From Actinacidiphila paucisporea (GTDB lineage: Bacteria > Actinomycetota > Actinomycetes > Streptomycetales > Streptomycetaceae), in contig NZ_FRBI01000029.1 of NCBI RefSeq assembly GCF_900142575.1, forward strand, positions 30,896 to 94,895: DNA of 64,000 bases. The letters are read 5' to 3'. This document shows positions 45,583 through 54,519 of the stretch, one piece after another. The notes below the pieces were generated by a model, which saw only the letters and a list, made by a program, of their open reading frames with translations, had not been told where the DNA came from and ran no database searches. Every line of letters begins with the position of its first letter. The stretch's first letter is position 1. The position numbers were made by a program, and so were the translations under genes.

Positions 45583-46842
45583 ATGACACAGAGCAACCAA
45601 ACTCAGCACGGAGAGTCATCGTCGTCGGCGGGTGAGACGAAGGTCGTCCTGCACGGCCCTGCCGAACTCGCTGACGCCCTACCGTTTTTGATGGGCTACC
45701 GGCCCGACGATTCCATCGTCCTGCTGGCCCTGCACGGTGAGCGGGGGCGCTTCGGCGGCAGGCTGCGGGTCGGGCTGGGCAAGGACCCACAGGATCCCGC
45801 GGAGTGGGCGGATCTCGCCCGGCAGCTCGCGGACTGCCTGGTGACCGGGAGTCTGCGGCGCGGCAGCCGACCGTCCTCCATGGTCGCCTTCCTCTGCCAG
45901 GATCCGCGCGCGGGTGAGCGGTCCTCCGACGTGGTGGAGCGACTGCGGCCGCTTGCCCAACAATTGCGTGTCGCATGCGGTGAGTTGGACGTCCCGGTGA
46001 TCGAGGCGCTGTGCGTCTCGGGAGGCCGATGGTGGTCGTACTGCAGGCCGGACCGCGACGGAGCCGCGCCGACCCCGGAAGAGGGTGTCCTGATCGCGGA
46101 GCCCGGCGGTTCCGCTATCGCCGCCGCGGCGGCCTACAACGGCATCCGGATGCCGTTGCCGCTGCGCGACCTGGAGTCCCGGCTGCGGCCGGTCGAGCCG
46201 CGCGACCCCGCCCATGAGACCGCGCTCGACCTGGCCTGCGCCAGGCTGGTGCCACGCATGCTCGACCGGGACACCAGCGCCTCGGTCACGGAGCGCACGG
46301 TCGAGCTCGCCCGCGGCGCGCTGGACGCCTTCCGCACCGCACCGCTGATCAGCGACCCGGCGCGGTCCGACAGCCGGGACGACGCGCTCCTCGATCACGA
46401 CGAGGCCGCGGAGATGATCCTCGGCCTCCAGGACAACGCGGCGCGTGACCGGGTCGTGGAGTGGTCGGACCCCGCCCGGGCCGGTGCGGCGATCCGGCTG
46501 TGGCGGGCGCTGGCCAGGCGCTGCGCGGGGCCCTACGCGGAGCACGCGGCCGCACTGCTCGCCCTGACCGGCTGGGTGGCCTGGTGCTCGGGAGACGAGG
46601 CGGAGGCGCGCGTCGCCCTGTGCGCGGCACTGGACCTGGAACCGCACTGCACCTTCGCCCGCCTGCTCCAGCACGCCGTCGGCCAGGGACTGGACCCCGA
46701 CGTGGTCAGGCGCACCCTGCGCAGCACCCGGCGCAGAAGGATCATGGAAGCAGCTACAGTTCGCCGCGGACCATCCGGACCAGCCGGTCGAGGACCCGGC
46801 CGCCGCTCACTCGGAGGCCGTCGTGCTCGTATTCGTCGGTGA
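45583..46842 (+). CDS. DUF4192-domain protein
   Basis: A 419-residue actinobacterial protein of the DUF4192 family, recognised by LHGPAELADALPFLMGYRPDDSIVLLALHGERG at the N-terminus and the later ALCVSGGRWWSYCRPD and LLALTGWVAWCSGDEAEA. The function is unknown. ATG 45583 opens directly on a Gln/Asn/Ser-rich leader before the domain. The basic C-terminal tail overlaps the convergent peptidase gene by 89 bp (46754-46842), so either the tail is dispensable or the true end is unusual. Confidence 0.88.
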   Translation: MTQSNQTQHGESSSSAGETKVVLHGPAELADALPFLMGYRPDDSIVLLALHGERGRFGGRLRVGLGKDPQDPAEWADLARQLADCLVTGSLRRGSRPSSMVAFLCQDPRAGERSSDVVERLRPLAQQLRVACGELDVPVIEALCVSGGRWWSYCRPDRDGAAPTPEEGVLIAEPGGSAIAAAAAYNGIRMPLPLRDLESRLRPVEPRDPAHETALDLACARLVPRMLDRDTSASVTERTVELARGALDAFRTAPLISDPARSDSRDDALLDHDEAAEMILGLQDNAARDRVVEWSDPARAGAAIRLWRALARRCAGPYAEHAAALLALTGWVAWCSGDEAEARVALCAALDLEPHCTFARLLQHAVGQGLDPDVVRRTLRSTRRRRIMEAATVRRGPSGPAGRGPGRRSLGGRRARIRR

Positions 46843-48064
46843 CCCAGGTCCGCAGGCCCCGGATCGCCCGCGCGGTCCGAAGCGAGTCCGCCGTGTCGAC
46901 GTACATGTCGTCGTGGTAGACGGCGGCCGCGACGGGCACCTCGTTGTGCGCCAGCCGGTCCGGGTCGTAGAGGTCCGGCCACTCCTCGCGCTGCGCCAGC
47001 AGTTCGGCCGGCTCACGCAGTGGTGCAAGCGCCGGGTCGGTCTCGAACATCCACGGGTGGATCGACTCGCCGGTGAAGAGCACCGGTCCGTCGCCGTCCA
47101 GCGCGATGTCCGCGTCGAAAGCGGGGAATTCGCGCCTGACCGTCTCGGCGGCCCAGCGGGTCCCCTGCGCGGACACGGACTTCTGACCGTAGGTGGCCTC
47201 GTGCAGCACGGCGTAGAGCGGACCGCCGGCGAAGGAGAGGTGCCCTTGGGCCTCGGTGAGAAAGGAGTCGGACAGGACGCGTCCGGCCGGGCCGGTGACG
47301 AAGGCGTCCTCGATCAGGTAATGCAGGGTGTGCGATCCGGTGCCCGAGCCCAGCATCAGGCCGAGGGACTGGAAGGCGCGCGGGGTGAGCACGCCGCCGC
47401 CGGGGAGTTCGGCGGGCCGGTCGCGCAGGTGGCGGACGATGTCCCTGACCGCCGCGACGTCGTCGGGGTAGCGCGCGTAGTGTGCGGCGTTCTTCCGCTG
47501 GATCCGCGGGTAGGCCGCGCGATAGACCTCCTCGGGTGCCGTCCGCAGCCCCGGCAGGCCGCCGGTGATCAGCACTTCGCTGAGGGAACGGGGCGCGTAG
47601 GACAGGTAGCTGACGGCGCAGAAGCCGCCGAAGCTCTGGCCGAGCACGCTCCACGGCTCGTCCTCGCCGCGCAGCCGGCGCCGGACGATCTCGCAGTCCC
47701 GCACGATCGCGTCGGCCCGGAAGTGGGAGAGGTACTCCGCCTGTGCCGCCGCGTCGCCGCGTACGGGCAGCGTGCGGCGGTTCGCGGGAGTGGACAGCCC
47801 CGTGCCGCGCTGGTCGAGCAGCAGCACGCGGTAGTCGTCCAGGGCGCGCTCCAGCCAGCCGTCCCTGCCCAGCGGACGCGGGGCGCGGTTGCCGGGGCCG
47901 CCCTGGAGGAACAGCAACCACGGCAGCCGGTCGGAGTCCTTGCCCGCCGGCGCCACCTCCCGCGCGAAGATCTCGATGTGCTCGCCTTCGGGCTCCTCGT
48001 GGTCGAGCGGCACCTGGAAGCGGTGGTCGGTGACGACGGTGCCGGGCTGGCGGTGGACGGGCAT
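46754..48064 (-). CDS. Prolyl-iminopeptidase-like alpha/beta hydrolase (S33)
   Basis: A 436-residue alpha/beta hydrolase of the proline iminopeptidase type. Motifs are FLQGGPGNRAPRP (oxyanion loop), LLLDQRGTGLSTP and the nucleophile elbow LGQSFGGFCAV. The catalytic His is near the C-terminus in EYEHDGLRVSGGR or YHDDMY. It would release N-terminal proline from peptides. AAGAGG lies just upstream of the ATG at 48064. Convergent overlap with the DUF4192 gene is 89 bp. It is the last intact gene before a decayed debranching-enzyme pseudogene. Confidence 0.9.
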   Translation of the reverse strand: MPVHRQPGTVVTDHRFQVPLDHEEPEGEHIEIFAREVAPAGKDSDRLPWLLFLQGGPGNRAPRPLGRDGWLERALDDYRVLLLDQRGTGLSTPANRRTLPVRGDAAAQAEYLSHFRADAIVRDCEIVRRRLRGEDEPWSVLGQSFGGFCAVSYLSYAPRSLSEVLITGGLPGLRTAPEEVYRAAYPRIQRKNAAHYARYPDDVAAVRDIVRHLRDRPAELPGGGVLTPRAFQSLGLMLGSGTGSHTLHYLIEDAFVTGPAGRVLSDSFLTEAQGHLSFAGGPLYAVLHEATYGQKSVSAQGTRWAAETVRREFPAFDADIALDGDGPVLFTGESIHPWMFETDPALAPLREPAELLAQREEWPDLYDPDRLAHNEVPVAAAVYHDDMYVDTADSLRTARAIRGLRTWVTDEYEHDGLRVSGGRVLDRLVRMVRGEL

Positions 48065-48286
48065 GCTGCCTCTTCTCTGCGACCCCGCGACATCACGGGG
48101 CTGCGCGAACGGTGCCTTTCGTTCAGGAACCGTAGACGGCCTGTGACCTGTGCGCTCGGCACGCCCCTCTTCAGGAGTGCAGCACTCAGCGCGACAGCCG
48201 AACCGCCCGCGGCCGCACGCGGACGCGGGCAGCGAGCCCGCCGGCCGGTGGCGAGGCCTGCGGAGCACGCGAGTCGACGGGAGGCG

Positions 48287-49024
48287 GTGACGGCACCGCG
48301 CCCCCGGGGCCGGGTCCGGGCGGGGCTGCCGTCGGCCGCCGTCCACGACGCGCTGATCCGCGTGGCAGCACCGGCGCTCGCGGTCCCCGGCCGGTACGGC
48401 CGGCTGCGGGCAGAAGGGTGCGACGGCCTCTACCGCGACGGGCGCCGGCTGCCCGCCCGGTGCGTGCTGACGGCGGCGGGGGAGGAATCGGTGCCGGTGC
48501 AGGCCGCGTTGCTGGGGGCCGACCACGTCCGCTTCGTGGCCGTCGTGCGGACGGCGGCAGACCGCGGCCCCGGCTTCAGCCCGTTCGGGCATCGCAGCGG
48601 CGCCGTGCGGATCCCCGAGACAGCCGTGGCGGTGGCGGGGTCGGCGACCGCGGGGCTGGAGGATGCCGCGTCGTCGCTGCCGGCGGAGTGCTCGACGCGG
48701 AGCCCGCGTTCGGCACGCGCCTGCCGGCGATGTACGCGGGGCGGCATTCGGGCGACGGCTCGGCGTGCCCGCATCCGACGGCCTGCCGTCCCGCCGCGAT
48801 CGCGGCGGGACGGGTCGGTCCACCTGCCGGTCGCGCCGGCCGGATCGCGGCCGGACGCGCCGGGAACGGTTGAGGGCCCTGCGGCCGCTGTCCTGCGCGC
48901 CGGCGGAAGCCGTCCTGCTCAGCGGGATGCGGGTCGCGGAGGCGCCGTTCGCGGTCCGGGTCGGCAGGAAGGGGGGACGGCGACGGTCGAACAGGTCGCT
49001 CCGGCGCTGCATCGCGAGGCCTGA
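48287..49024 (+). pseudogene. Collapsed glycogen-debranching enzyme (amylo-1,6-glucosidase type)
   Basis: Remnant of an about 700-residue debranching enzyme. A GTG at 48287 with GGGAGGC upstream starts VHDALIRVAAPALAVPGRYGRLRAEGCDGLYRDGRRLP-like sequence, the N-terminal GDE_N_bis domain, intact to about 48690. Then the frame breaks and the whole central (alpha/alpha)6 catalytic part is missing. In a second frame AMYAGRHSGDGSACPHPTACRP (from 48721) matches the C-terminal product-like segment of the family, and in a third frame AEAVLLSGMRVAEAPFAVRVGRKG leads to a final shift into GGTATVEQVAPALHREA and a stop at 49024. At least three frame changes plus a large deletion show it is dead. Confidence 0.82.
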
Positions 49025-49090
49025 CGCGGGCCGGGGCGGGGGAAAGGATCGGGGGAGGGAAGTGATCGCGGAGAGGTGTCGAACCTGCTG

Positions 49091-49113
49091 ATTATCGTCA
49101 GGCAGACGACTAA
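49091..49113 (+). promoter_or_regulatory. Palindromic candidate operator of the NrtR-type gene
   Basis: TCGTC (49095-49099) and GACGA (49105-49109) form an inverted repeat with a 5-nt spacer, flanked by ATTA and CTAA. It overlaps a -10-like TAAGAT at 49111-49116, and the ATG is at 49123. Autoregulation by the downstream Nudix-winged-helix protein is inferred from position. Confidence 0.55.
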
Positions 49114-49122
49114 GATCGCGGC

Positions 49123-49857
49123 ATGTCGCCCTACGACCCGTCGGCCTTTCCGCCCTTCGCCGTCACCGTCGACCTGGTCGTGCTCACCGTGCGGCACCAC
49201 GCGCTGTGCGCGTTGACGGTGCGCCGTGGTGAGCCGCCCTACCAGGGGAGATGGGCACTGCCCGGCGGTTTCGTGCGGGACGACGAGGACCTGTCGCAGG
49301 CCGCGGCGCGCGAGTTGGCCGAGGAGACCGGTCTGCGGGCGCAGAGCGGTGCCCATCTGGAGCAGCTCGCGACCTACGGCGATCCGAACCGCGACCCGCG
49401 GATGAGGGTGGTGAGCGTCGCCCATCTGGTGCTCGCGCCCGATCTGCCCGCGCCGCGGGCGGGCGGGGACGCGCGCAGCGCGCGCTGGGCGCCGGTCGGC
49501 ACCCTGCTCGCCGAGAACGGCCAGGAGCACCCGGCAGACGCCGCGCCGCTGGCCTTCGACCATGCGCGGATCCTGTCGGACGGCGTGGAGCGGGCCAGGT
49601 CCAAGATCGAGTACTCGTCCCTGGCCACGGCCTTCTGCCCGGCCGAGTTCACCGTGGGCGAGCTGCGCCGCGTCTACGAGGCGGTGTGGGGAGTGGCCCT
49701 CGACCCGCGCAATTTCCACCGGAAGGTCACCGGCACGGTGGGCTTCCTGGTGCCGACAGGTGGCACGACGACACGTCAGGGCGGCCGTCCCGCACAGTTG
49801 TTCAGAGCGGGTGGGGCCACTCTGCTCAATCCGCCGATGCTGCGGCCCGAGGTGTAG
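49123..49857 (+). CDS. NrtR-type Nudix regulator/hydrolase
   Basis: A 244-residue protein with an N-terminal Nudix domain and a C-terminal winged-helix domain, as in NrtR regulators of NAD metabolism. The Nudix box is complete (G-x5-E-x7-REL-x-EE-x-GL, residues of about 48-70), so hydrolase activity is possible. The C-terminal winged helix has FTVGELRRVYEAVWGVALDPRNFHRKV and ends with a Gly/Thr-rich wing (VPTGGTTTRQGGR). ADP-ribose is the expected ligand by family. A palindrome just before the gene is a candidate operator. Which genes it controls is unknown; no NAD gene is adjacent. Confidence 0.88.
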   Translation: MSPYDPSAFPPFAVTVDLVVLTVRHHALCALTVRRGEPPYQGRWALPGGFVRDDEDLSQAAARELAEETGLRAQSGAHLEQLATYGDPNRDPRMRVVSVAHLVLAPDLPAPRAGGDARSARWAPVGTLLAENGQEHPADAAPLAFDHARILSDGVERARSKIEYSSLATAFCPAEFTVGELRRVYEAVWGVALDPRNFHRKVTGTVGFLVPTGGTTTRQGGRPAQLFRAGGATLLNPPMLRPEV

Positions 49858-49900
49858 TCCGGAGGGCGATTTACCCCTTTTCCGGCGTTATGGTGCTGGA

Positions 49901-51673
49901 GTGATCCAGGCCATCGGATTGACCAGCATGCCCCGCCGCAGCTCCCCGCCCGCGGTCGTCGACCTCACCTTCGACATCCGCCCGGGCGAGGTCACGGGCC
50001 TGCTCGGACCCGCGGGGTCGGGCAAGTCCACCGCCGTCCGCCTGCTGCTCGGCCTGCAGGCGGGCCGAGGCGCCACGCTCGTCGACGGCCGCCCGCTGCA
50101 CGAGCTCGACAGACCGGCCCGCGCGATCGGCGCGGTGCTCGGAGACGTCCCCGGGCACCCCCGCCGGACCGCGCGCGGCCATCTGCGGATGCTCTGCGCC
50201 GCCCACGGCCTGCGGGTCGCCCGCGCCGATGACCTGCTGGAAACCGTCGGCCTCGACGCGGTGGCCGACCGGCGGCTCGGCACGTACTCGCTGGGCATGG
50301 ACCGCAGGCTGGCCTTCGCCGTGGCGCTGCTGCCCGACCCGCACACCCTGGTCATCGACGACCCGGCGCGCGAGCTCCCGCCGCGCGAAGCCGCCTGGGT
50401 GCACGCGCTCGTACGCCGCCACGCGGCCGCCGGCGGCGCCGTACTGCTGACCGGCCGCGACCCAGGAGCGCTGGCCAGGACCGCTGACCGGGTGGTCGCG
50501 CTCGCCGACGGCCGGGTCGTCGCCGACCAGTCCGCGGCGGTCTTCGCCGGCACCCGGCTGCGGCCGCACGTGGCCGTGCGGTCCCCCTACGCCGAGCGGC
50601 TGGCCGGGCTGCTCGCCGAGGACGGCGCCGAGGTCGTCGCGACCAGCGGCAGCCGTATCGCGGTCTACGGCGCCACATCGGCGGCCGTCGGCGAGGTCGC
50701 CCACCGGCACGGCATCCTGCTGCACCAGCTCGCGGACGAGTCGGCGGCGGCCCGATCCGAGGATGCCGACCCGGACACGGACCATGACGAGGCCAAGCCC
50801 CGTCGTGCGGCCAGGAACCGGCCCTCGCCGCTGCGGAGGCCGCACAACCCGCTGCATCCGGTGCGCTACGAACTGCGCCGCTGCTTCGGGGTGCGCACCC
50901 CCTGGCCGACGGTTGCGGCAGCGCTGGTCGCGTCCACGGTCGGCGCGCTGCTGCTGGCGCGCACCGGAGCCGTGCACGCGTCCCCCCTGCGGCTGCTGTC
51001 CGGCTGGCCCGCGGCGCTTCCGCTGCCCGCCGCGGCAGTCGGCGCCGGGGCGCTGGGCGCGCTGGCGTACGGGCAGGAATTCGCCTTCCCCGCGCTGACC
51101 GCCGGCTTCGGCCCCGAGCCCCGGGCGCCACGGCTGCTCGCCGCCAAACTCGCGGTCAGCGGCGCCCTCGCGCTGGTGCTCGCCGCGCTGGCGGCGCTGG
51201 TGGACACCGCCGTGCTGCGGCTGGCCCTCGGGTCCGGCCGGGCCCCGGACCCGATGGCACTGTCGGCCACCACGGCGGGCTGGGCGGCGCTGGCCGTCGG
51301 TTGCGCCTGGACCGGGGTGCTCGCGGCCTGCGCGTTCCGCACGACGGCGCTCGGGCTGTCCGCGGTCCTGTCGGTGCCGCTGGTGGTGGCACCAGGCGTA
51401 CGGACCTTGCTCGGTGGCCGGACGGGGCGGCAATTCCTCGACGCGGGCGGTGCGTTGTGGTCGGTGCTCAGCGGGGCGTCGCGCGCCGACGACCGCGCGG
51501 CGCTCGCGGCGCTGCATTCGGCCGCCCAACCGCTCTTCGTGGCGATGGCGTTGTCGCTGTCCGGCCTGGTCACCGCCTATCTGGCAGGCGCATTGCGCGG
51601 TCGCAGGCGCGGTCGCAGGCCAACTCCCGCCCGTTCCGGGGGGGCTGTAGGAATCGACAATGAGGAGGGATGA
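49901..51673 (+). CDS. ABC transporter ATPase-permease fusion with degenerate ATPase motifs
   Basis: A 590-residue protein. The N-terminal ATPase (about 1-250) keeps Walker A (GPAGSGKST) but has SLGMDRRLA as signature, VIDDPARELPP at Walker B/D-loop (Glu replaced by Asp, unusual D-loop) and no H-loop His (TGRDPGALARTADRV). A charged linker (about 285-315) joins it to a permease part with about six hydrophobic segments (from residue 340, e.g. AALVASTVGALLLARTG, WAALAVGCAWTGVLAACAF). The GTG at 49901 starts on VIQAIGLTSM. It lies between the NrtR gene and whiH; in Streptomyces this neighbour of whiH is conserved as I recall. Substrate unknown. Confidence 0.82.
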   Translation: MIQAIGLTSMPRRSSPPAVVDLTFDIRPGEVTGLLGPAGSGKSTAVRLLLGLQAGRGATLVDGRPLHELDRPARAIGAVLGDVPGHPRRTARGHLRMLCAAHGLRVARADDLLETVGLDAVADRRLGTYSLGMDRRLAFAVALLPDPHTLVIDDPARELPPREAAWVHALVRRHAAAGGAVLLTGRDPGALARTADRVVALADGRVVADQSAAVFAGTRLRPHVAVRSPYAERLAGLLAEDGAEVVATSGSRIAVYGATSAAVGEVAHRHGILLHQLADESAAARSEDADPDTDHDEAKPRRAARNRPSPLRRPHNPLHPVRYELRRCFGVRTPWPTVAAALVASTVGALLLARTGAVHASPLRLLSGWPAALPLPAAAVGAGALGALAYGQEFAFPALTAGFGPEPRAPRLLAAKLAVSGALALVLAALAALVDTAVLRLALGSGRAPDPMALSATTAGWAALAVGCAWTGVLAACAFRTTALGLSAVLSVPLVVAPGVRTLLGGRTGRQFLDAGGALWSVLSGASRADDRAALAALHSAAQPLFVAMALSLSGLVTAYLAGALRGRRRGRRPTPARSGGAVGIDNEEG

Positions 51674-51700
51674 TTCGTCCCCATAAAACGTCAATTATCA

Positions 51701-51717
51701 GGTGATGAGCGCTCACC
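51701..51717. promoter_or_regulatory. Palindrome in the whiH promoter region
   Basis: GGTGA at 51701-51705 and TCACC at 51713-51717 flank a 7-nt spacer. A TAAA element (51684-51687) with an about 15-nt spacer lies just upstream of GATGAG, a partial match to the sigma-WhiG promoter pattern TAAA-N15-CCGATAAA. WhiH is known to be sigma-WhiG dependent in S. coelicolor. The match here is only partial, so the call is tentative. Confidence 0.4.
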
Positions 51718-51778
51718 CTTTCGTGTGCTTTTCAGCAAAGCCCTCAAGGCCCGCATCGGCATCGCCGACAAAGGATGC

Positions 51779-52681
51779 GTGAGTACCCTTGCGCACACCA
51801 TGATGACCGCGGCTCGATCCGCCGATTCCGGCATCGCCGGCCCGGGCGAGCTGGACCGCTACTCGTATGCCGACGCCCCCGGCGGCGACCGTCCAGGACT
51901 CGGCTCCTGGGACGGCATGGACCCGGACATGGGCCGGGTCGGCCGCCGAGCCGGCGGCAGCCGCGGCCGGGGGCTGCACGGCCAACTCGTCCAGCAGCTC
52001 GGACAGATGATCGTCTCCGGCGACCTGGGCGCCGACCGCCCGCTGGTGCCCGAGGAGATCGGCCAGCGCTTCGAGGTCTCCCGCACCGTGGTGCGCGAGT
52101 CCCTGCGCGTCCTTGAGGCCAAGGGCCTGGTCAGCGCCCGGCCCAACGTCGGCACCCGGGTCCGGCCGGTCAGCGACTGGAATCTGCTCGACCCCGACAT
52201 CATCGAATGGCGGGCCTTCGGGCCGCAGCGCGACGAGCAGCGCCGCGAGCTGCTCGAGCTGCGCTGGACCATGGAACCGCTCGCCGCCCGGCTCGCCGCC
52301 GGCCACGGTCGCGAGGACGTGCAGCAGCGGCTCGCCGACATGGCCGAGATCATGGCCCACGCCGCCGCCCAGGGTGACGCGCTCACCTTCACGCGCGCCG
52401 ACGCGGAATTCCACGCCCTGCTGCTCCAGGTCGCGGGCAACCGCATGCTGGAGCACCTGTCCGGCATCGTGTCGTCGGCGCTGCATGTCTCCGGTGGCCC
52501 GGTCACCGGCTGTGAGCGGCCCGGCGACACTTCGGTCGGCCTGCACCACCGCATCGTCGACGCCCTCGCCGGCGGCGACGGCGGCACGGCGGAGGCCGCG
52601 ATGCGCCAGCTGCTCACTGTGCCCTCGGAGCAGGCGACCGCTCCGGCCGACCATGTCGTCCCCGCCCCCCGCGAGCACTGA
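51779..52681 (+). CDS. whiH: Sporulation regulator WhiH (GntR/FadR family)
   Basis: A 300-residue GntR-family regulator with an N-terminal HTH (GLHGQLVQQLGQMIVSGDLGADRPL, RFEVSRTVVRESLRVLEAKGLVS) and a helical FCD-type ligand domain (FHALLLQVAGNRMLEHLSGIV with metal-binding His/Asp pattern). In S. coelicolor WhiH (beside hrdB, SCO5819 as I recall) is needed for sporulation septation. The position immediately upstream of hrdB and the N-terminal leader (TMMTAARSADSG...) support the identity. AAAGGA ends 2 bases before GTG 51779, the reason for this start over the longer open frame. Confidence 0.9.
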   Translation: MSTLAHTMMTAARSADSGIAGPGELDRYSYADAPGGDRPGLGSWDGMDPDMGRVGRRAGGSRGRGLHGQLVQQLGQMIVSGDLGADRPLVPEEIGQRFEVSRTVVRESLRVLEAKGLVSARPNVGTRVRPVSDWNLLDPDIIEWRAFGPQRDEQRRELLELRWTMEPLAARLAAGHGREDVQQRLADMAEIMAHAAAQGDALTFTRADAEFHALLLQVAGNRMLEHLSGIVSSALHVSGGPVTGCERPGDTSVGLHHRIVDALAGGDGGTAEAAMRQLLTVPSEQATAPADHVVPAPREH

Positions 52682-52935
52682 GCGCCCTGTCCGGCCGTCG
52701 CCGGCCCCGTGATCGGGGGTCTGCGGCGGCCCCATGCGTGGCACATGTCCGACTTTGCCGCTGATCTGCACAATTTGGGGTGTGACTCGGGCCACGTAAG
52801 CTGGGCGTAACGCCAGACGAGGCAGTGCGATGACTTAAGAGGTGGCGGCCGTACGAGGAATATTCAGCATCGAGCTTGACGCTGAGTGGCTCTGCGGTTC
52901 CACCGAGTCGTTCCCATCGTTCCGAGAGGTTGTTC

Positions 52936-54507
52936 GTGTCGGCCAGCACATCCCGTACGCTCCCGTCCGAGATCGCCGAGTCTGAGTCTCTGATGGCGCT
53001 CATCGAGCAGGGTAAGGCCCAGGGGCAGATCGCAGGCGACGACGTGCGTCGGGCGTTCGAAGCGGACCAGATTCCGGCAACCCAGTGGAAGAACGTTCTG
53101 CGCAGCCTCAACCAGGTCCTCGACGAGGAGGGTGTGACGCTGATGGTGAGTGCCGCTGAGGCGCCCAAGCGCACCCGTAAGAGCGTCGCAGCCAAGAGCC
53201 CGGCGAAGCGTACTGCCACCAAGACGGTCGCCACCAAGGCGGCCCCTGCCAAGAAGACCGTAGCGCCCAAGGCTCCCGCTCCCGAGGCGGCGGCCGAGGC
53301 CGAGACCACGGTGGAGCCATCGGTGGAGGCGGAAAACCCAGCAGCCAAGAAGGCGCCTGCCAAGAAGGTCGCCGCCAAGAAGACGGCCGCCAAGAAGGCC
53401 CCCGCGAAGAAGGTGGCGGCCAAGAAGACCGCCGGTTCTCCCGGTGAGGACGAAGCGGTCGAGGCGGAGGAGGCGATCGAGGACGTCGCTCCCGGCAAGG
53501 CCGGCGAGGAGGAGACCGAGAAGCCGGAGTCCGAGAGCTTCGTGCTCTCCGACGACGACGAGGACGACGCGCCCGCCCAGCAGGTCGCGGTCGCCGGCGC
53601 CACCGCCGACCCGGTCAAGGACTACCTCAAGCAGATCGGCAAGGTCCCGCTGCTCAATGCCGAGCAGGAGGTGGAGCTGGCCAAGCGCATCGAGGCCGGC
53701 CTCTTCGCCGAGGACAAGCTGGCGGCGGCCGACAAGCTCGCCCCGAAGCTCAAGCGCGAGCTGGAGATCATCGCCGAGGACGGGCGCTGGGCCAAGAACC
53801 ACCTGCTGGAGGCCAACCTCCGGCTGGTCGTCTCGCTGGCCAAGCGCTACACCGGCCGCGGCATGCTCTTCCTGGACCTGATCCAGGAGGGCAACCTGGG
53901 CCTGATCCGTGCGGTCGAGAAGTTCGACTACACCAAGGGCTTCAAGTTCTCCACGTACGCCACATGGTGGATCCGCCAGGCGATCACCCGCGCGATGGCC
54001 GACCAGGCCCGCACCATCCGTATTCCGGTGCACATGGTCGAGGTCATCAACAAGCTCGCCAGGGTGCAGCGCCAGATGCTCCAGGACCTGGGCCGCGAGC
54101 CCACCCCGGAGGAGCTGGCCAAGGAACTCGACATGACCCCGGAGAAGGTCATCGAGGTCCAGAAGTACGGCCGCGAGCCGATCTCGCTGCACACCCCGCT
54201 CGGTGAGGACGGCGACAGCGAGTTCGGTGACCTGATCGAGGACTCCGAGGCGGTCGTGCCCGCGGACGCGGTCAGCTTCACGCTTCTGCAGGAGCAGCTG
54301 CACTCGGTGCTCGACACCCTGTCCGAGCGCGAGGCGGGCGTGGTCTCCATGCGCTTCGGCCTGACCGATGGGCAGCCCAAGACGCTGGACGAGATCGGCA
54401 AGGTCTACGGCGTCACGCGGGAGCGGATCCGGCAGATCGAGTCCAAGACGATGTCCAAGCTGCGCCACCCGTCGCGCTCCCAGGTCCTGCGCGACTACCT
54501 GGACTAG
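52936..54507 (+). CDS. hrdB: Principal RNA polymerase sigma factor HrdB
   Basis: A 523-residue group 1 sigma-70. Region 1.1 (about residues 8-75) is followed by a Lys/Ala-rich stretch of AAKK-type repeats (about 80-180) and an acidic segment ending DDDEDDAPAQQ, typical of HrdB. Region 1.2 starts DPVKDYLKQIGKVPLL, region 2 includes ENLRL-like LEANLRLVVSLAKRYTGRGMLFLDLIQEGN and the -10 recognising TKGFKFSTYATWWIRQAI; regions 3 and 4 end with VTRERIRQIESKTMSKL. The GTG at 52936 gives the VSASTSRTLPSEI start of Streptomyces HrdB. 254 bp separate it from whiH. A strong terminator follows. Confidence 0.98.
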   Translation: MSASTSRTLPSEIAESESLMALIEQGKAQGQIAGDDVRRAFEADQIPATQWKNVLRSLNQVLDEEGVTLMVSAAEAPKRTRKSVAAKSPAKRTATKTVATKAAPAKKTVAPKAPAPEAAAEAETTVEPSVEAENPAAKKAPAKKVAAKKTAAKKAPAKKVAAKKTAGSPGEDEAVEAEEAIEDVAPGKAGEEETEKPESESFVLSDDDEDDAPAQQVAVAGATADPVKDYLKQIGKVPLLNAEQEVELAKRIEAGLFAEDKLAAADKLAPKLKRELEIIAEDGRWAKNHLLEANLRLVVSLAKRYTGRGMLFLDLIQEGNLGLIRAVEKFDYTKGFKFSTYATWWIRQAITRAMADQARTIRIPVHMVEVINKLARVQRQMLQDLGREPTPEELAKELDMTPEKVIEVQKYGREPISLHTPLGEDGDSEFGDLIEDSEAVVPADAVSFTLLQEQLHSVLDTLSEREAGVVSMRFGLTDGQPKTLDEIGKVYGVTRERIRQIESKTMSKLRHPSRSQVLRDYLD

Positions 54508-54519
54508 ATCGTCACTGAT

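Noticed and set aside
52853..52885. GGAAT-type sigma-R promoter upstream of hrdB
   Set aside because: GGAAT is present, but no GTT lies at the correct 18-19-nt spacing, so I could not support the known hrdB p2-type promoter here.
53190..53450. AAKK-type repeats as a possible mobile or phase-variable repeat
   Set aside because: They form the Lys/Ala-rich segment characteristic of HrdB in Streptomyces.
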